A DNA stretch of 64,000 nucleotides from contig CM042157.1 of assembly GCA_023376005.1 (NCBI GenBank), forward strand, positions 85,138,314 to 85,202,313, read 5' to 3'. Positions 1 through 11,904 of the stretch are shown one piece after another. This DNA comes from Doryteuthis pealeii (taxonomy: Eukaryota; Mollusca; Cephalopoda; Myopsida; Loliginidae). Within the stretch, counting starts at the first letter, position 1; each line of letters begins with the position of its first letter. Below the pieces are notes generated by a model that did not search any database, was not told the DNA's origin, and saw only the letters and a list, made by a program, of their open reading frames with translations. The position numbers and the translations under genes were made by a program.

Positions 1-320
1 CAGTAAGATCCTACGTTGATAAACAAACGCTGAAAATATGGTCGTTGTTTCAGAAGGTTATCTCGGAGATTCTTCTTTTTTTTTTTTTCTTTTTCTAACT
101 GGCCACCGGGGAGTGTTGGATATATAAGCATTTTGGTAAACGAATTCTTTTTTTTTACTCAGAAAATCGAGATGAATAAATAAAAGTCTCCAACAAAACT
201 GGTTGCCTTGCCAAATCTAGGCGACTTAAACTGTTCTACAATTTACCCATAGTTGGGGGATAGATTCATACCTTTCCTAAGGGCAATACCGTGAAGTGAA
301 ATGCAAACATATTGACCAAC
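1..320. other. No recognisable feature; start of a SINE-B tail
   Basis: T-rich sequence. From about 236 there is a partial SINE-B body (ttcatacctttcctaagggc) on the minus strand. Confidence 0.5.
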
Positions 321-324
321 CCCT

Positions 325-598
325 CCGCACGAGCAGGATACGACACAAGGTCAATTTCTTAAGCGGAGTTTAACAGGTTTGAATTCAGAGTTTTCCTTCT
401 CCTAGACCGGTTACCTAACCAAGGTTAAAGAGCCTAGTCTGCCCTACTATTTACCCATAGCTGGAGGGAGAGTAGAATTCATACCTTTCCCAAGGGTATT
501 AGCGCAAAGTGAAATCCCATTACCATGTTCAGGATTTGAACTCGGGGCGACGAGTCCATTTCCCATGACTTTAACCATTACACTACGCGCTTCCTACA
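325..598 (-). mobile_element. SINE-B copy (tRNA-derived), interrupted downstream by an LTR
   Basis: Minus-strand SINE. The head reads gtaatggttaaagtcatggg and a B-box-like gttcaaatcc; the body carries gcgctaatacccttggg and the tail cctgctcgtgcggaggggtt. The same arrangement recurs at 52185-52412 and 5633-5935. Confidence 0.7.
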
Positions 599-621
599 GC
601 TTCATCCAGGATTTGAACTTG

Positions 622-1112
622 TGTTGCATACCCTTCTCATTACTTACTTCTTACTTCTTCTTCTGTTCATCTTCTAGCGTCTTTGACATCTTAAGTTCTC
701 TAGGTCTCTTCTAACATCTCTTCTTCGTCTTGGTGACTTCGTCTTGGTGGTCGGTCGCACTTAACTCATTTCTTCTTCTAACATCAGTCTTGTTACCAAG
801 ACATTCATTAATCACAAGACCGTGTTACTTTTCTTAAACTTTTATTTCCTTAACTAAACATTTCGTATAACTAAATATCTGACTAACATAGCGCGCGTAT
901 GCAGTGTGAGTTCCAGTTAAGGCAGAACATCCTCTCTGCCCGACGTCCAACTGAAAACTGAGGACTCAACCAGGTCCCACGTGACTTCACATATTTCGCG
1001 GGCTTTCTGTACTATTCCATGGAAAGTCCCGCCCGTGATATGAGAAGGGCCATCCCTCTAGAAATACAGGGGATTGACAATAATCTTATGCAACCGCATA
1101 GATTATGTAACA
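622..1112 (-). mobile_element. Solo LTR (family L1), 491 bp
   Basis: On the minus strand it starts TGTTACATAATC and ends GGGTATGCAACA, flanked on both sides by the 4-bp duplication CTTG. The same family lies at 1826-2369 and 49970-50474. No internal retrotransposon sequence adjoins it. Confidence 0.8.
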
Positions 1113-1677
1113 CTTGAGTCGCCGATTACATTTTCTACTGTGAAATATTTCTTATTACTTTCTCCGCTGTCATTTTCTTCTGGTTCTTTTAGTGTTGAGG
1201 ACATATGCTTCTTATCGGATCGTATCGGATGTTTCGGGTGTTGTCTCTCTCCACTTCCATCTTAGTTCTTGTTAATTAAAGCAGGAACACAAAAACACGT
1301 GTTTAGCACTTTATTCATTCTGGCGCATGACTAAAAAATGCAAATAGCACCATCCAGGATTTGAAATCGGGTCTCTGTTTTCTTTGTTTAACCCTATATC
1401 AACCTTCACGGGTTATTTAATGCCCGGGCCATCTTTGTAAAAGAACAGTAGTGGTACTACTTAATCTATATCTGTGGGAGATAAGTGGGTTCATACCTTT
1501 CGTGTCTCCGAGTCCATTTCCAACGAGCCCTGTTGGCTGGGGCTGACATGCTGTAAAATGAAGGGTTGACATGCTGTAAAATCCAACCAACCATTTCCAA
1601 CGACAATGACCGTTATGCCATGAGCGTTTCCATTTTTATACTTAAAAATTGTCGGATAGAAATAAATCTTTAATTTG
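1113..1677. other. Mixed repeat fragments
   Basis: After the LTR a SINE-B remnant continues; around 1355-1600 there are further SINE-B-like pieces and one hairpin fragment (cttcacgggttatttaatgc). No gene. Confidence 0.4.
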
Positions 1678-2494
1678 TAGTAAAGTTTGTCGAGAGGACT
1701 ATAGTCGGTGACAGCCGAACAGCGAGGAAGTCTATCCCCTTTTCGCTAGCACTAGACAAAAGAAGTTTTTTTCTTTTTTTATGAGATGTAACGCTACACC
1801 TACCGTCAGCTCCCAGATAGTTTAGTGTTACATAATCATTAGATACCTAATGATTATGACAATAGTGTAGAAATCATATTAGTGCAGCTGATGGCCCTGA
1901 GAGTGAGTGACAATGCTTGACCTCACTCTGACCTAGCCTTGCGGGATAGACCGTGAGAAACGGAACCCCGATAGAAGCCCCCTCCGGTTTAAGGGGTAAG
2001 CAACTCAGTTAGTAAGAGTTAGAACTTAGAAGCGAAGCTAGCAAGATGTGAGTCTCACTGCGCAGATGTCTGGTCTGGGGGTCTACGAATAAAGTAACAT
2101 CATCGTAAATCGAAGTCTTGTGGTTATTACTAAAAGCGAACAATGACACAGGGCTTCTGATAACAAGAAATCCCTAGCAACAGAAACCAGACCCGGAATC
2201 CTCAATAGAAGACCAGACGAGACCTTAGAAGATATACCAGACCAAGACCAAGATAGATGATAGACGATCAGAACCAAGCCGGCCAGAAGAATAGACGACA
2301 GAGTAAGAAGAAGTAAGAGAAGAATATAACATATAGATATTCAGTGCCGGTAAAGAAGGGTATGCAACATTAGTGCACAGATCAGATTACTCAAGTTATG
2401 CTACTCATGAGCTGAATTGGCAGGGACCGGTATCGAACCTGGAACCTTGCGACTTCTCGAGCGAATGACCTACCGACTGAGTTAATCGGCCCTA
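1678..2494 (-). mobile_element. SINE-A copy split by a solo LTR
   Basis: Minus-strand SINE-A tail and body at 1678-1825 continue at 2370-2494 with the tRNA-like head (ctaccgactgagttaatcgg). The break is exactly the LTR 1826-2369 plus its TTAG duplication. Confidence 0.75.
1826..2369 (+). mobile_element. Solo LTR (family L1), 544 bp, nested in SINE-A
   Basis: It starts TGTTACATAATCATTAG and ends GGGTATGCAACA, with TTAG directly repeated at both ends. It is related along its length to 622-1112 and 49970-50474. Confidence 0.82.
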
Positions 2495-2920
2495 TTAAAG
2501 AATCCATCTATCTATACATACATAAAGGGAAGTTAGTATGTATGTATGTCCAGATGAAACTACGAAAATAAAACTGTTGTGATGTGTGGTTTCGTATTCC
2601 TTGTTGTAGTAATAGTAGTAATTCTCCGAGCGTATCTTAGCTCTGTGTATTAGCTTCTCGTAGCTAATATCCTCCATGTCCTCTAGACTGTCTCTATATA
2701 TCTCCTGCTGTAATGCACATATGTAAATGAGATAACATGCCATTGGCTATCTCACTACCAAAAACAATTAATGACAAAGTAAATACACATTCACTATCAC
2801 CAGATCTTGCTTTTTGAGCAAAAATAATGAAGATTTCATTTATATTCGTGAAGATAATTAAAATATGAAATTCATATTGTAACAGCATGAATTTTTTTTA
2901 AATTTGATATTTTAAATAAG
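2495..2920. other. No recognisable feature
   Basis: AT-rich with short (TATG)n and (TAG)n runs. The open frames on the minus strand have no family resemblance. Confidence 0.5.
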
Positions 2921-3170
2921 TAGTAAGTAAAGTCGTCGGGGCGGCCTAAAGTCGGTATCAGCCAATCAGCGAGGGAGTCTATCCCCTTTTCACTTGCGAT
3001 AGACCAAGGAGATTATTTTAGCGTCTGAGGTGGAGCGCCACACCTACCGTCAGCTCCTTACTTTACCGCACAGATCCCCGTGCTACTCATACGCTGAGTT
3101 GACGAGAACCGGTATCGAACTAGGAACCTTGTGGCTTCTAGCTGAACGCTCTACCGACTGAGCTACCCTT
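2921..3170 (-). mobile_element. SINE-A copy, near full length
   Basis: tRNA-derived SINE. On the minus strand it has a head with A-box tagctcagtcggtagagcg, a B-box-like ggttcctagttcgataccgg, a body with gtgtggcgctccacctcag and a tail ending actttacttact. About 250 bp. Confidence 0.85.
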
Positions 3171-4584
3171 TAGCAGGCTGGATCAACACATTTTTTTTTT
3201 ACGTAGGGATTTTAATGCGTGGATCTAACTCACGAATCAGTTATAATGGAGGCGCGAGACTAATATTTAAAAAAAAATCCCCCCTCTACTTAGGCGATGC
3301 CGAGTAGCGGCTTTTAGTCTTTGTAGAAAAGGTGAACATTTCTGGATTTTTTTTTCTTTTGAGCCCCAAAAAAGAAACGTGACATGAAACAAATTTTGAA
3401 ATAAGATTGATATCTAAAGTTGTCACGAATTTCTTTCTTTATTCACACCTTGCGCTGATATCAATCTTTTTTTTCTTTTATTTTTCCTTTTTCTTTTTTT
3501 TTTCTGCCAACAGCAAATATACAGATCTAACGATGAAATTTCATCTATGGATCATTTAAATGTCAAAAGAAGTAGAAAAAAACAGGGAAAAAAATTAAAC
3601 TGCATACCAGTTGGATTGTTATCTTTCTTTTTTTTTTGTGCGGAGAAAACTTTTTTTTAAAAACAATGAACGACTTGTGTTTCAAGCGTTTGTACCCTAC
3701 CATGTTCTTTTGGCTGCTAGTTTTGTTGGACGAGTTTACTCTTTACCCCAATAATTCATCCATTGTCTAAAAAATTATAATTTTTTTAAAAAATGCTCAA
3801 AATGAAAAATATCAAATTAAAATAATTAGACGTGTTTAAATATTTGTTTGAATATTTGTTGCTTGGTTAGTTCGATATTACGGCATGTCAACCGTTGTTG
3901 GGCTATTTTATCCCGAAGACATTTTATTTTATTCATTCTTGGTGGCATTCAATCTTTTTTCAAACTCATTTTTCTTAAAACACATCTTAAAAATACAGAC
4001 AAATAATAAATATTTCTCTGAATGTTTGAGATGAGGCTATTACTATTATCTGCGTTATTCGGACTATTGTCCTCATCTTCATTGTTATCTGTACAACATC
4101 TGTGAATAAATATCAGAAAAAAAAAATTTACATTGTAAGATTGTCACCATGGGGACAGGAAGTCAAATGAGAAAAAAGGATACTTTTCAAAGTCTGGTTT
4201 CTTAGGGGGATGGTAGTCAGACAAAATTAAACTATGAATTAAACTATTGAATGAGTCTGAAAAAGTATAGAGTAAGGATAAAACAAAACAAATTTAAAAT
4301 ATATAAAATATAAAATATATATAACTACATCAAGGAGACTTTTAAATCTTTTCTAAACTCCCAGAAACCATAATTCATGGTTTGTTTACATAAAAAAACA
4401 AAAGCAAAAATTTCCCATTTCATTTAAGGTAGCCAGTCAAACATATTGTATTTGAAGAATAAAATAGAAATGACTATTCCTCTGAGCCGACGATAAGAAT
4501 AACAGTTTATTAAGATACGGCAGATGAATTATGGGTAGTATTTTAAAAGTGGCTGAAATTCTAAACATTTGTTTGGTTTGTTGG
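3171..4584. other. AT-rich stretch with one hairpin-repeat unit
   Basis: No gene. At 3868-3950 a single copy of the 86-bp hairpin repeat (acggcatgtcaaccgttgtt). At about 4050-4090 a short sequence shared with the foldback at 52.8 kb. Confidence 0.5.
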
Positions 4585-5020
4585 ATTTTACGGCATGTCA
4601 AACATTGTTGGATTATTTTATGCCGAAGACGTTTTGTTATACTCATACTTGATGGGCATTCAATTTTCTTGGATTTTACGGCATGTCAATCCTTGTTGGG
4701 TTATTTTATGCCGAAGACGTTTTGTTTTATTCATTCTTGATGGGCATTCAATTTTCTTGGATTTTACGGCATGTCAACCCTTGTTGGGTTATTTTATGCC
4801 GAAGACGTTTTATTCATTCTTGATGGGTATTCAATCTTTTTGGATTTTACGGCATGTCAATCCTTGTTGGGTTATTTTATGCCGAAGACGTTTGGTTTTA
4901 TTCATTCTTGATGGGTATTCAATTTTTTTTTTGGATTTTACGGCATGTCAACCCTTGTTGGGTTATTTTATGCCGAAGAGGTTTTGTTTTATTCATTCTT
5001 GATGGGTATTCAATTTTTTT
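4585..5020. repeat. Five-unit minisatellite of an 86-bp hairpin repeat
   Basis: Units start near 4587, 4677, 4763, 4847 and 4936. Each holds the self-complementary block CGGCATgtcAACCC-loop-GGGTTattttATGCCG. Units differ by few bases, but the stem is kept in each. The open frames across it are by-products of the repeat. Confidence 0.85.
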
Positions 5021-5480
5021 AAAAACTTAATTTTTAAAAACTCATGTTTTTCTATTTAACCTATAGATGGGATTCTAACAGGTACTACCACTCCAGGCCA
5101 GAGTGGACCAGGGATCAATGGTGATGAAGGGGTGCTCCACATTCTCAAAACCTCTGAAACTGGAACCTAACCATCAGATAGAGTTTAACGTCCTACCCAG
5201 GGCATAAATACAATTAACCACCGCCATCTAGCACTCATAAAATACAAATTATTGGGGCTTGCCATGAGGGTTGGGACAATCATATAGGTGCTAGGGCTTG
5301 ACGTGACCAGCCGATTTCTAGTAGGGAGCCTCTCCGATCGCCCGTCTAGAGTGTTGCAAGTCATGGACTGCTCAACCACCAGGGTTCCATCCTTAAGCAT
5401 TACGGGTCGCCACCCACGGCCAACAGGAGGTCCCATTGGGTGGTCTTCCGCCTCTGCAGCGTCCCAGTCAACAGGACTGC
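5021..5480 (+). repeat. Dispersed repeat R560, copy 1
   Basis: It shares long stretches with 44455-45015, 62335-62727 and 7605-8068: gggtcagagtggaccaggga-like sequence, then catataggtgctagggcttg, then gtcgccacccacggccaac. In every copy it is preceded by at least one hairpin unit. No coding capacity; unclassified. Confidence 0.75.
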
Positions 5481-5632
5481 TAAATATTTGTCTGAAAATG
5501 ATGATAACATTTATCTGAAGGGCTGAAAAAAGGTAAATACCTTTTTTTAATCATTGATTTCATTGGAAGGGTTATGAAAAACTTAAGAAACGATCTGTTG
5601 GGTGTATTGAAATATAGAATCAATATGTGGAG

Positions 5633-5935
5633 GTACGTAGTGTAATGGTTATCGTCATAGGAAATGGTGTCGGCAACCAGAGTTCAAATCATGCACGAAG
5701 CTGTTTGCATTTCACATAGCGCTAATACCTTTGGGAAAGGTATGAATCCAACAATTCTCTCTCCAGCTAAGGGTTAATAGTTAATTTTTTTTGTTTAATG
5801 TTAGATCAAAAGGTATGCATCCAACTATTCTTCGCCCAGATATGGGTAAATAGTAGGAAAGACTGGGCTCTTTAGCCTTGGTTAGGCCATCAGTCTAGGA
5901 AAAGAAAAAAACTCGTCTAATCGGGAAGATGAGAG
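5633..5935 (+). mobile_element. SINE-B copy
   Basis: Head ggaggtacgtagtgtaatgg, B-box-like gagttcaaatcatg, body gcgctaatacctttgggaaa and a repeated body segment, ending near tcagtctaggaaaag. Confidence 0.7.
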
Positions 5936-6156
5936 GTAATTACCTTCCGTTTCTGTCAGTAGACGCTAGTTTTGTAATATAAGGCGTGTGCCAGACGGCT
6001 ACTTTTACTTATAGACTCGCCGATTTGCACGTGACCAGGGAAGGCAACCTCTTATCCAATCACTGGCAGTGCTGCTGCTGCTGCTGTTGTTGTATTTATA
6101 CTGGCTGATTCTAATCTTAGCTCATTGCTACTTGGATCTTCTTGGACGTCGGACCT

Positions 6157-6300
6157 AAAGGATACTATACCACAGGACTTATTGACTTACCAAAGGATAC
6201 TATACCACAGGACTTATTGACTTACCAAGGATTCTATACCACAGGACTTATTGACTTACCAAAGCATACTATACCACAGGACTTATTGACTTACTTATTT
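6157..6300. repeat. 35-bp tandem repeat, four units
   Basis: Unit ggatactataccacaggact plus ttattgacttaccaa, four nearly identical copies. The period is not a multiple of 3, so the open frame across it is not evidence of coding. Confidence 0.8.
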
Positions 6301-6608
6301 ACTTTAAGTTATGTTACAACTGGCCAAGGGTGGCGGCTAGATACTTAACAGTAGCGTAGCGAGAAGCAATGTAAAAATGCAAGTGGCAAAGTCAAATTCT
6401 TTTTTCTTTTATCTTCTAGCCTCGAGAGAATAATAAGCATTGTTTTCGTCTCTTGTTTACGGACAAATAGGGGACTTTGTGCCCCAGCATTTTCGTATCG
6501 AATTGCACATGAGAACATATCCAGCATGAAAGTGTTTATATTTTAACTGTTCTCATATTTATGCCGTACAACCAACATTCATCAACAAAAGTATTTATTA
6601 TTGTCCAA

Positions 6609-6930
6609 TTGGACACATGGCCTAGTGGATAAAGTGACAGTTATATCTGGATTGCAGGTTCAATCCTGATCATGGGCAGCAGTAACATAGAATAATAATT
6701 AACACAGCTTAACGCCTCTAACCTAGCTATGGTTAGCGGAATGAGAACGGGATACCCCTGTGGATTGAATAAAGGGTTGGGTTCTAGGTTCCGTGATGGC
6801 TTCCGATTACAAGAAGGTTCACGAGTCCGAAAAGAAGGTTCCCGAGTCTGACAAGAAATACCTGAAGAAGGCCAGAGGGCATATCGACCGAAACGTTGTA
6901 CAGATGACATTATCGTGCGCATTATCTCCC
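6609..6930 (+). mobile_element. tRNA-headed SINE carrying a hammerhead-like motif
   Basis: The tRNA-like head is at 6610-6680, with A-box tggcctagtggataaag and B-box GGTTCAATCCT (6657-6667). About 180 bp downstream lies a hammerhead-type core. Boundaries are approximate. Confidence 0.6.
6855..6905 (+). ncRNA. Hammerhead-like motif with degraded stem II
   Basis: CTGAAGA at 6862-6868 and GAAA at 6890-6893, then self-complementary ACGT, UH site TT, and a 3-bp stem I (TAC/GTA). Stem II is poorly paired, so it is probably inactive. Confidence 0.45.
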
Positions 6931-7345
6931 TTAACAAATTTGCTTGTATAGTTTTTCTTATGAGATTTTCTTAAACAATTGAATGAATAAAAATACATTT
7001 CATTCTTATCGACACATTTTTGTTTGTTTGTTTGAGAAATAAAATTTTTATTTCTCAAACAAACAAAAATGTGTTGATAAGACAGTACACAACAAAAATA
7101 TCATAAAATGTGTTCTTAATAACTATTAAGTTCATTTCAAATAATGCGCACGCACAATTTTATGCTAGGAATTTGGCCAACTAAAGTTCATACGTGTCGA
7201 TAAGAATGAAATGTATTTTTTATTCATTCAATTGTTTAAGAAAATCTCATAAGAAAAACTATACAAGCAAATGTGTTAAGGGAGATAATGCGTACGCACA
7301 ATTTTATGCTAGGAATTTGGCCAACTAAAGTTCAAAATTACCCAA
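6931..7345. repeat. Foldback with MITE-end fragments
   Basis: Segments 6945-7020 and 7195-7275 are inverted copies of each other (tgtcgataagaatgaaatgt). A short palindrome (aataaaatttttatt) lies at 7035-7055. The block aattttatgctaggaatttg occurs twice (7155 and 7300) and matches the MITE ends at 49.6 and 60.05 kb. Confidence 0.65.
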
Positions 7346-7349
7346 TTAT

Positions 7350-7640
7350 CAATGTGCCATGTCTTCATGTCTTTCTTAGAGTGTAGACGAGGTCTACCTA
7401 CCGATCGGGGCCTTCTACTAATTCACCATACAGCAGGTCTTTGGGGGATGCGGCTTTTGTCCATCCTCCTGACATGATCAATCCAGCGAAGGTGCCTCTC
7501 ACAGAGGATGGCGAACATGCGGTTCATGTTGGCTCTGTCTAACACGTCTGTATTTGGACATTTTATCCTGCCAGCGGATGTGTAGGATGAGTCGTTATAG
7601 GAGGTCGATGTGTTTGTTTTATTTATTCTTAATGGGAATC
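7350..7640 (-). mobile_element. LINE reverse-transcriptase C-terminal fragment
   Basis: The minus frame reads RIKCPNTDVLDRANMNRM, then HLRWIDHVRRMDKSRIP, the conserved tail of a widespread non-LTR reverse transcriptase. After a frameshift it continues with YGELVEG and RPRLHSKKD. 5'-truncated and broken. Confidence 0.7.
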
Positions 7641-8068
7641 TAGTTTTTAAACTCAATTTTTTAGCTAATTTTTATAACAGGTTCTACCACTCTGGTTTTG
7701 AGTGGACCTGGGAGTAATGGCAATGAAGGGGTACTCCACACAGCCCAAAGCTCCAGAATTGGAACTTCAACATCAGAGAGTTTGATGTCATACCCAGGAC
7801 ACTAAGACCCTCAATCACTGCCTTCTAGCACATATATGATAAAAAGAGTTGGGACAATCATATAGGTGCTTAGCGTGACTAGCCGATTGATCGGAGGGGG
7901 TATCTTCGACCACCCGTCTAGCCTAAGTAAAGGCCAAAGCGGAGTGTTGCAAGCCATGGATTGCTCAGCCACGAGGATTCTGTCCTTAAGGATCACATGT
8001 CGCCACCCACGGCTAACATGTGGCCCAACTAAGGGGATTTTGCCCCTATACAAAGGCACAGCGGGTGT
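7605..8068 (+). repeat. Dispersed repeat R560, copy 2
   Basis: Diverged copy starting with a partial hairpin unit and ending where the hAT MITE is inserted. Confidence 0.7.
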
Positions 8069-8077
8069 ATTCTAAAT

Positions 8078-8598
8078 CAGCGGTCCCCAACCTTTTTTGT
8101 GCCACGGACCGGTTTCATCTAAGACAATATTTCCACGGACCGGCCTTCATATGCTCCGGCCTACATTTGTTCGATAATCGTTAATGACGTAATCGAATAA
8201 TAAATCATCGGCATTGGTCTTATGTCAAATGCAAACATCGAACAGACAATAAACAACCTTTTGTTCATAAATTAATAATCAACAACATCTCTGTAAATTA
8301 AAATATTCATTTTAGAACGAAAATCCTTTCTAATAAGAAATAATTATAATAAAAAAACTCGATTCAAATGACAATACTGATCATTTCTATATAAAAGAGT
8401 AACGGCTGGTGATCTATCACGTAACCAAGACCTGTCAAGAGGCACAGAAGTCACTTTTCAAAATAAAACATCAACATTTAGACTGATGATCAAGAAAAAA
8501 AAAAAAAAAGAAAGAAAGATTCATACGTTCTGTGCGGCCGGGTACCTAATGGCCCGCGGCCCTGTACCGGGTCGCGACCCGGTGGTTGGGGATCGCTG
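8078..8598. mobile_element. Non-autonomous hAT element (MITE), 521 bp
   Basis: Terminal inverted repeats CAGCGGTCCCCAACC and GGTTGGGGATCGCTG, flanked by the perfect 8-bp duplication TTCTAAAT (8070-8077 and 8599-8606). An 8-bp duplication and CAG ends are the hAT signature. No transposase frame. Confidence 0.92.
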
Positions 8599-8639
8599 TT
8601 CTAAATCTCCTTAGTGGTTAGTCTTTTTTTTTTTTTAGA

Positions 8640-9560
8640 TATATTGGGTACTTTTTATGATACATCGTGAAATTTTGTTGATGCTGTTGCTATAATTATT
8701 ATTAGTTTTTATTTTTGTTGTTGTAGTGGTAATGGTGATCTTTAAGGTGGTAGTGGTGTTTGTGGTTATGCTGCTGCTGCTGCTGCTGGTATTAGTGGTA
8801 TTGGTAATCCTGCCTCAAGAGTTGCTGCCCGGTGACTATTAAAATAACAACCCAGCTCAGTCTATTCAAAACTATCCATCTATCTATCCATCTCAATTTG
8901 TTTATATTTATCTATATTACTTTAAACTCTAAAAAAATGTTTATTCATGTTTGTTTAATGTCTTGTTTTTAGTTTAAATAAACAAGAATTACGACAAAAA
9001 AAAAGAAGTGACCCCCCCCCCCAAATACATTTACTTGTCGAAAATATCTATCTATCTATCTCCATTTATTCGTATCTATCTATATTATTTTGTTTGTTTA
9101 TCTATCTATCTATCTCAGTCTATTCAAAACTATATATCCATCTTCATATCTAAACAAGAATTACGACAAATTACGATAAATAAACAAGAATTTCGACAAG
9201 CTGGGGTTGTTATTTTGATAGTCACCGGGTAGCGGTTTTTGAGGCGGGAGACCGGGACGCACTTCCTCATAAATTACCGTGGTATTTGCATGACTGTCGT
9301 CGCTGTATTATTTTTTATGATAGAAATTAATATTTGCCTTTACATTAGAGCTGGTAGTTCTGATGTTTGACCCAACTCAACTTCATATCAGATAAGAAAA
9401 GAAACTGACAAGAAAAAAAACTATCAGTCCCAAAAAGGTTTTTCAAAGCTTTTAGCCAAATGTCCAAAGTTGGGGTACTTGGTGCGACTGGTGAACGGGT
9501 TGAGGGGGGGGGGGTAGATAATAAAAAAAGGAGCGGTTTATTAGCCACACACTGATAAGG
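8640..9560. other. Simple-sequence region, no gene
   Basis: (ATCT)n runs around 8875 and 9045-9115 in near-duplicate settings, a G-run at 9505, and a fragment at 9225-9280 shared in inverse with 15745-15785. Confidence 0.5.
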
Positions 9561-9565
9561 AAATA

Positions 9566-9568
<3 letters not shown>

Positions 9569-9617
<49 letters not shown>
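9569..9617. repeat. (TG)n microsatellite
   Basis: About 24 uninterrupted TG units. Reading frames through it are artefacts. Confidence 0.95.
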
Positions 9618-9619
<2 letters not shown>

Positions 9620-9699
9620 AAAATTACAGGTCACTGTGTGGATACATATGTACGTGAGGAGAAAAAGCAAGGAAGAAGAGAACGCATCCGAATACAGAT

Positions 9700-9839
9700 T
9701 TACTTGTACATCATCATCATCATCATCATCATCATCACCCTCATCATCAACATCATCATCATCATCAGGTCGCGTTGACACTACTGATGCCCATAACATT
9801 CTCCTCCTCTCTCTTTATCTCTCTCTCACACACACGTGC

Positions 9840-9899
<60 letters not shown>

Positions 9900-9967
9900 C
9901 ACACACACACGCACGCACACACACACTCCAATCGTCCCTATCTGTCATTGCTTTTGGCAGGTCCTCC
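9700..9967 (-). mobile_element. LINE 3' end broken up by microsatellites
   Basis: The minus strand reads [12 protein letters not shown], matching the LINE tails at 59.0 and 59.7 kb, then a (CT)n and (CA)n expansion, then the terminal segment and the (ATG)n 3' tail (9707-9768). Microsatellite growth has split the element. Confidence 0.6.
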
Positions 9968-10025
9968 ATATATATATATATATATATACATATATACATA
10001 TATATATACATATATATATGTATAT

Positions 10026-10078
<53 letters not shown>

Positions 10079-10086
10079 TACATATA

Positions 10087-10126
<40 letters not shown>

Positions 10127-10138
10127 TAGATATATAAT

Positions 10139-10185
<47 letters not shown>

Positions 10186-10201
10186 AATATTTATATATGT
10201 A

Positions 10202-10232
<31 letters not shown>

Positions 10233-10300
10233 TATATATGTATATATATATACATATATTATATATACATATATATATGTATATATATATATATATATAT
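9968..10300. repeat. Long (TA)n tract
   Basis: About 330 bp of TA repeat with TACA and TATG variants. Confidence 0.95.
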
Positions 10301-10302
10301 GT

Positions 10303-10500
10303 TGTTTGTTAGGGGTTAGGGTTTGGATTAGGGGTTAGGGCTAGGGATAGGGGTTAGGGGTAGGGGTAGTTTTTTGATTTAAAAAAAACTCTAAAAATCG
10401 TCTGTTAACAATTAACCGGATTTTGATGGTGTAAATGAAAAAAATGTCCACACGAATCGAGATTGCAAAAGGGGTGCCTAAATGTCACATGGTCCAGTAA
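10303..10500. repeat. Telomere-like tract with conserved flank
   Basis: Degenerate (TTAGGG)n-type sequence at 10305-10370, followed by about 130 bp (aaaatcgtctgtta, gatggtgtaaatgaaaaa, aaaggggtgcctaaa) that recurs after a similar tract at 17376-17545. Confidence 0.75.
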
Positions 10501-10599
10501 TCCAAACAAAACCTTGTGTTGTATGCTCAGTAAACAGATTGGTGAGTTAGTATAAGTGTCAGGTGGCCAAACCATTTGGTTGATTTGATGGTAACTGGT

Positions 10600-10651
<52 letters not shown>

Positions 10652-11345
10652 CCCCTCTCTCTACCCCCTTCTCTCTCTCCTCTCTTTCTCTCTCCTCATT
10701 CTCTCTTTCACTCTCTCCCCACCTCTCTCTCGCCCCTCTTTCTCTCCCTCTATCTCTCCCCCTCTATCTCTCCCCCTCTCTCTCACTCTCTCTCCCCACC
10801 TCTCTCTACCCTTCTCATTCTCTCCCTCTCTCTCTCCCTCTCTTTCTCCCCCACCTCTCTCTCTCTCTTCCTCTCTTCCTCTCTCCCGTCACCTCTCTCT
10901 CACTCTCTCCCTCTCTCCTCCCTCCCTCTCTATCTCTCTCTCTCACTCTCACTCTCTCTCTGTCCCCACCTCTCTCTCTCCCCACCTCTCTCCCTCGTCT
11001 CTTTCTCTCTCCCCCTCTCTCTCTCTGTATTTTACATTAGCAATTTCCCCACCTCTCTCTCCCCTCTCTCTCTCCCTCTCACTCACTCTCTCCCCACCTC
11101 TCTCTCTCCTCCCCCTCTCTTTCTCTCTTCCTCTCTCCCTCTCTCTCCCCACCTCTCTCTCTCCCTCTCTTTCTCTCTCCCTCTCCCTCCCTCTCTCTAT
11201 TTCCATTAGCAAATTTTCCCCACCTCTCTCTCTCCCATGTCTCTCCCCTGTCTCTCTCCCTCTCTCTCTCTCCCTCTCTTTCTCCCTCTCTTTCTTCCTC
11301 TCTCCCTCTCTCTCCCCACCTCTCATCTCTCTCTGTATTTCCATT
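10600..11345. repeat. 740-bp (CT)n-rich polypyrimidine tract
   Basis: CT repeats with C-rich interruptions, plus a spacer resembling cattagcaaattttcccc recurring near 11035, 11205 and 11343. This suggests tandem growth of a larger unit. The 150-200-residue frames here are Ser/Leu or Arg/Glu artefacts. Confidence 0.9.
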
Positions 11346-11495
11346 AGCAAATTGTTAAACCATATAAGATTCATCATATCTGCCATATCTTCTGACCAAC
11401 CAACGTACAAAAACATTTTTTAGATTATCGGAATATTTACTTTATTTCAATATGACCCAAATATTCACACAAGATTTACGTCCGAAAATTCACGT

Positions 11496-11900
11496 TGCTT
11501 TTTTTTAATGTCATCTCTAATAATAAATGCACATGTCAGTGTGTCAGTGAGTCACACTTTTTCATCTTTACTCCTAGAAGTTGTAGCCCAACATATCATA
11601 CCCATTTTGGAATCAGGCCCACCTCGTTGGCAAATTAGAAACATTTTTTGTCCGAAGATTCTCGTTGCTTTTTAATGTCATCTCTAATGATACCTGGGAG
11701 TGTCGGTGAGTCGGATTTTTTCATCTTTACTCCAAGAGGTCGTAGCCCAACATATTATACCATTTTGAAAATCAGGCCCATTAGAATCAATTTTGGTCGA
11801 AAATTATCTTTGCTTTTTAATGTCATCTCTTATAATAAATACGAATGTAGGTGTGTCAGTGTGTCAGTGTATCACATCTTTCAACTTCACTCCTAGTTTT
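11496..11900. repeat. Three tandem units of about 150-165 bp
   Basis: Each unit carries ttgctttttaatgtcatctc, gtgtcagtg and tagcccaacatat. A fourth relative is at 14255-14340. The unit starts resemble Helitron 5' ends (tctcttataataaatac), which is inference. Confidence 0.65.
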
Positions 11901-11904
11901 GTAT

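Noticed and set aside
4595..5002. 135-codon repeat protein
   Set aside because: Open only because of the hairpin minisatellite; the repeat is not of constant frame-preserving length and has no coding context.
9570..10319. 249-codon plus-strand frame
   Set aside because: Runs through (TG)n, (ATC)n, (CT)n and (TA)n microsatellites; no family resemblance.
10576..11416. 150-200-codon frames on both strands
   Set aside because: Products of the (CT)n tract.
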